Below, piece by piece: positions 61,402 through 64,000 of a DNA stretch of 64,000 bases. The translations under genes and the position numbers were made by a program. Source of the DNA: an uncultured Lachnospiraceae bacterium (GTDB lineage: Bacteria > Bacillota > Clostridia > Lachnospirales > Lachnospiraceae); assembly GCA_910577955.1 (NCBI GenBank), contig CAJTNC010000013.1, positions 1-64,000 of the forward strand. Reading direction: 5' to 3'. The notes under the pieces were generated by a model. The model was not told the DNA's origin. It ran no database searches and saw only the letters and a program-made list of their open reading frames with translations. Position 1 is the stretch's first letter, and each line of letters begins with the position of its first letter.

Positions 61402-61719
61402 ATGGCTGAATTACGTTGTTCTGTGGAAAATTGTACCTATAACAGCGACAGGTGCTGTTGTAAGGGAGATATCATGGTGGCGGGAAAACACGCCTGCCGC
61501 AAAGATGACACATGCTGCGAGAGCTTCAAGGACAGAAGCGACATGGGAGCTTTTACCAGCGCCATATCCCATCCCAGCAGGACGATCAGTATCGACTGTG
61601 AGGCGGATAAGTGCGTTTATAACACCAATTATAAATGCTATGCGGATCACGTGGACATCAAGGGCTGCGGCGCCGATAACTGCGGAGAGACAACATGTGC
61701 TACATTTAAAGAGAAATAA
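61402..61719 (+). CDS. DUF1540 cysteine-rich protein (two domains)
   Basis: 105 residues with 15 cysteines. Two DUF1540 repeats: residues 4-43 (LRCSVENCTYNSDRCC...TCCESF) and 63-101 (SIDCEADKCVYNTNYKCYADH...TTCATF). Each resembles small metal-binding, clostridial spore- or stress-related proteins of unknown function. Start ATG after AGGAGGTAGAAAG. The MITE-like element copy 2 lies right upstream. A terminator is at 61833-61880. Confidence 0.85.
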   Translation: MAELRCSVENCTYNSDRCCCKGDIMVAGKHACRKDDTCCESFKDRSDMGAFTSAISHPSRTISIDCEADKCVYNTNYKCYADHVDIKGCGADNCGETTCATFKEK

Positions 61720-61832
61720 ATCAATATTTTGTGTTTTCCGGTTTAGGAGTAACGCTTTGGTAGCACTTTAGGGTGTATGATCATTTTTGTAAAAGGGGAA
61801 CGGCTTACAGGAAAGTGCCTGAGGCCGGAAAG

Positions 61833-61880
61833 AGGCTGCTGCTTTCGCGAAGATATACTCGTTAAAGCTGCAGCCTTTTT
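61833..61880 (+). terminator. Intrinsic terminator after the DUF1540 gene
   Basis: AGGCTGC (61833-61839) pairs with GCAGCCT (61870-61876), with an extra CTTT/AAAG pairing inside, then TTTTT. Confidence 0.7.
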
Positions 61881-61909
61881 CTGTGACAGGAGGAATTTTG
61901 AGAGAAGGC

Positions 61910-61938
61910 TTGCAATATATAGCGCAATTTATTATAAT
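61910..61938 (+). promoter_or_regulatory. Promoter of the LacI-type regulator gene
   Basis: TTGCAA (61910-61915), a 17-base spacer and TATAAT (61933-61938), about 38 bases before the start codon. Confidence 0.7.
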
Positions 61939-61975
61939 AGTTACATAATTTTAGCATAACATTTAGGGGCGGGGT

Positions 61976-62992
61976 ATGGGAGAAAAAAAGAAACGTATTA
62001 CATTGGATCGAATCGCAGCGGAGACAGGGTTGTCGAAATATTCGGTTTCCCGGGCTATTTCCGGGAAAAGCGGCGTCAGCGATGAGACGAGGGAAAGAGT
62101 TCTGGCGGTATGCGAGAAGTTGGGGTATCAGAAAAAGAAGCCGGAACACGGGCGGAAAAAGGTGGTTTTATTTATTCTGCCGCAGTGCGATATCCGGGAT
62201 ACGGCATTCTGGATGAAAGTGATCATGGGAGCCGAGGAGAGGTTGGCCAGAGAAGGCTTCGCGTTACATATCAAAGTAATTTCGGATTCCGAGGATAATC
62301 TGCGGGAAAGCGAGATCGAGGAAGCGGCAGGGATTATTTTCGGGGGGCATATGAGCCTGTTCTATCTGGATAAGGTGGCGTTATATGAGCGGCCTTCCCT
62401 TGTTCTCACCTATCCGCCCCACGATATGTTCCCCTACGATACGATGCATGTTGCGGATAAGGAGGGGGCCTTTTACCTGACGGGGCAGTTGGTCGGGATG
62501 GGACACAAAAAGATCGGCTATTACGGTTCTTTAGAGCGGCTTTCGATGCAGAAGCGGTTTGCGGGCGTCAGAAAGGCGGCGGATGAACTGGGAGCGGAGA
62601 TAGCTTATGTCTGGAACGAGGAAAAGTTTCTGGACGGCAGCGAACTTTTTGAGGAAGAGTTATCAAAATTAAAAGAAAAGGGGGAACTTCCGACGCTGAT
62701 CATCTGCAGTACGGATGTCTATGCGGAGAGATTGATCTTTCACCTGAGCAGATTGGGCATTGAAGTGCCGGAGGATATCTCGGTGACCGGGTTCAACAGC
62801 GATTTGGCCGATCTGTGGAAGATCCCATTAACCAGCGTGGGGATCGATAAAAAAGAGTACGGAAGCACTGCGGTAAACTATCTGCTTGACAGGATAGAGG
62901 ATCCGGGACAGTCAGTGAGAAGAGTTTCCGTTGTGCCGGAGTTTGTGATAGGCGAGACGGCGGCAGTGGTGGAGAGGAAAGCTTTGCATTAA
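61976..62992 (+). CDS. LacI-family transcriptional regulator
   Basis: 338 residues. N-terminal helix-turn-helix: ITLDRIAAETGLSKYSVSRAISGKSGVSDETRERV. The periplasmic-binding-protein-like domain follows (from about residue 60), with LVLTYPPHDMFPYD, GHKKIGYYGSLERLSMQKRFAGV and ISVTGFNSDLADLWKIPLTSV. It probably binds a sugar and controls the ABC transporter that begins at 63261. Two terminators separate them, so they are not one transcript. The ligand is unknown. Confidence 0.92.
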   Translation: MGEKKKRITLDRIAAETGLSKYSVSRAISGKSGVSDETRERVLAVCEKLGYQKKKPEHGRKKVVLFILPQCDIRDTAFWMKVIMGAEERLAREGFALHIKVISDSEDNLRESEIEEAAGIIFGGHMSLFYLDKVALYERPSLVLTYPPHDMFPYDTMHVADKEGAFYLTGQLVGMGHKKIGYYGSLERLSMQKRFAGVRKAADELGAEIAYVWNEEKFLDGSELFEEELSKLKEKGELPTLIICSTDVYAERLIFHLSRLGIEVPEDISVTGFNSDLADLWKIPLTSVGIDKKEYGSTAVNYLLDRIEDPGQSVRRVSVVPEFVIGETAAVVERKALH

Positions 62993-63051
62993 ATATTTGT
63001 CCTGCGGAAGTAAATAGAGTTTTGAACGGAGTTTTTAGGAAGAGAAGCGGT

Positions 63052-63084
63052 CCCCCGCCCCTCAGGGCGGGAGGCTGTTTTTTT
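63052..63084 (+). terminator. Intrinsic terminator after lacI-type gene
   Basis: CCCGCCC (63054-63060) / GGGCGGG (63065-63071) stem with a four-base loop, extended by CC/GG, followed by TTTTTTT (63078-63084). Confidence 0.85.
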
Positions 63085-63128
63085 GTCTGTAAGTGTGATT
63101 GCGGGAATGACAGTGTAAAAATACAAAA

Positions 63129-63166
63129 ACACAACCTAACAAATAGAAAATTAGGTTGTGTTTTTA
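63129..63166 (+). terminator. Second perfect hairpin (AACCTAA type)
   Basis: ACACAACCTAA (63129-63139) and its exact complement (63151-63161) with an 11-base loop, then TTTTTA. It lies 100 bases before the ABC transporter gene and could be a second terminator or an attenuator. Confidence 0.7.
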
Positions 63167-63260
63167 TATTTACATTGCGCCTAATGAATGGTATTATAAT
63201 TATCATAATATTAGTGCAAAATAGAAACGGTATATTGACTTTGTTTAAGGAGGAAAAAAC

Positions 63261-64000
63261 ATGGCAGTTCCGTTGCTGGAAGCAAAAGGATTAAAGAAAT
63301 CGTTTCATGGCGTTGAAGTCCTGCATTCTGTGGATCTGGTGTTGGAGAGTGGGAAAGCGGTGGCTTTGGTGGGAGAAAACGGCGCCGGCAAATCCACACT
63401 GATGAAAATATTGATGGGAGAATATAGACCCGACGGCGGCGAGATCTATCTGGCAGGGGAGCGGATAGAATTTCAGAATCCTCATCAGGCGCTTGGCCAC
63501 GGGATATCCATGATTTTTCAGGAAATGTCTCCCTTTCCCAATCTGACTGTCACGGAAAATATTTTTGTCGGCAGAGAATGTCAGCGATTCGGATTTTTAA
63601 ATAAAAAAGAACAAAAAAGAAAAGCGCAGGAGTTGCTTGAAGGGCTTGGCATCACGTTAGATATCAACAGGAAGGTAAAGGAGCTGACAGTCTCGGAGAT
63701 CCAGCTTTTGGAGATCGCGAAGGCGGTATCCTGCGACTCAAAGATCGTTATTATGGACGAACCCACTTCGGCTTTGACGGACAACGAAGTAAAGATTCTG
63801 TTTCGGACTATTAAAAATCTCAAAGAGCAGGGCGTGGCGATCATTTATATCACACATAAGCTGGATGAACTGGATGCGGTGGCGGATCAGGTATGCGTAC
63901 TGCGTGATGGGGGCATCATAAGTGTACGGTCCATAGAGGAAGTGGATCGGGACGTTATGATCAGCGAGATGGTGGGAAGAAAACTTGAGAATATCTATCC
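63261..64000 (+). CDS. Sugar ABC transporter ATP-binding protein (RbsA/MglA-like), cut by window end
   Basis: At least 246 residues, open at the window end. Start ATG 63261 after AAGGAGG. Walker A GENGAGKST is at about residues 39-47. The diverged signature is LTVSEIQLLEIAKAVS, as usual in this family, and the Walker B is IVIMDEPTSAL. QEMSPFPNLTVTENIFVGRE is typical of dual-domain ATPases for ribose, galactose or xylose uptake. A second ATPase half, permease and binding protein are expected beyond 64000. The LacI regulator upstream probably controls it. Confidence 0.93.
   Translation, partial: MAVPLLEAKGLKKSFHGVEVLHSVDLVLESGKAVALVGENGAGKSTLMKILMGEYRPDGGEIYLAGERIEFQNPHQALGHGISMIFQEMSPFPNLTVTENIFVGRECQRFGFLNKKEQKRKAQELLEGLGITLDINRKVKELTVSEIQLLEIAKAVSCDSKIVIMDEPTSALTDNEVKILFRTIKNLKEQGVAIIYITHKLDELDAVADQVCVLRDGGIISVRSIEEVDRDVMISEMVGRKLENIY

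Noticed and set aside
1..64000. CRISPR array or tRNA/rRNA genes
   Set aside because: No regularly spaced direct repeats of CRISPR type and no tRNA- or rRNA-like sequence was noticed by reading; the 60-bp and 11-bp repeats are within a gene or too short.

Overview
The window looks like a chromosome segment of a gut Lachnospiraceae-type Clostridium (Bacillota). Support comes from ordinary Firmicute genes and layouts: a T-box leader ahead of thrS, pdxST with a divergent MocR-type pdxR, comEA/comEC/holA, DUF1540, DUF1653 and DUF4179 proteins, Rpn-family remnants, AGGAGG-type ribosome binding sites and intrinsic terminators. The species cannot be named from this alone.

Region 1 (1 to about 16.9 kb) is a defence island, clearly more AT-rich than the rest, especially 0.4-5.2 kb and 14.2-17 kb. 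It holds the C-terminal part of an RloB-like protein, a three-gene ABC-three-component (ABC-3C) system with a nuclease-like effector and an SMC/Rad50-type ATPase (0.47-5.2 kb), a complete Wadjet system resembling type II (jetABCD, 5.95-13.9 kb), and a single-gene module whose protein joins a UvrD-like helicase, a PD-(D/E)XK nuclease and a DEDDh exonuclease (14.3-16.8 kb). A diverged ~215-bp non-coding repeat lies in front of both jetA and the helicase gene. An Rpn-nuclease gene fragment runs into the jetA start.

Region 2 (17-28.1 kb) holds a small membrane protein and a secreted protein with matching promoter/leaders, an NhaC antiporter with a Gfo/Idh/MocA oxidoreductase, pdxT and pdxS (minus strand) divergent from pdxR, a large hybrid histidine kinase, and argG. 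Region 3 (28.1-35.9 kb) has a DUF4026 gene leading argC, a GNAT acetyltransferase, argB, argD, an orphan solute-binding protein and a YbaK-type deacylase. No argJ is present in this cluster, so the GNAT is a candidate acetylglutamate synthase.

Region 4 (36-53.4 kb) has a DUF3990 (ADP-ribosyltransferase-like) two-gene cassette, a half-size DMT transporter, a com cluster (comEA, two-component system, GerMN lipoprotein, comEC, holA), an ECF sigma factor with a DUF4179 anti-sigma candidate, DUF1653, a 5'-nucleotidase, an SfsA-MutY fusion, a glycosyltransferase, a low-complexity repeat membrane protein and metF. Region 5 (53.7-64 kb) has an AT-rich GNAT/P-loop pair, an Rpn pseudogene, the T-box/thrS operon, an MBOAT/SGNH acyltransferase pair, a DUF1540 protein, a LacI regulator and the start of a sugar ABC transporter ATPase.

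A ~215-bp element with terminal and inner inverted repeats occurs twice (28.36-28.57 kb and 61.16-61.37 kb), and a 52-bp inverted derivative lies at 28.70 kb. It looks like a MITE or a repeated structured leader. All functional statements rest on reading the sequence and on memory of protein families; no database search was run.
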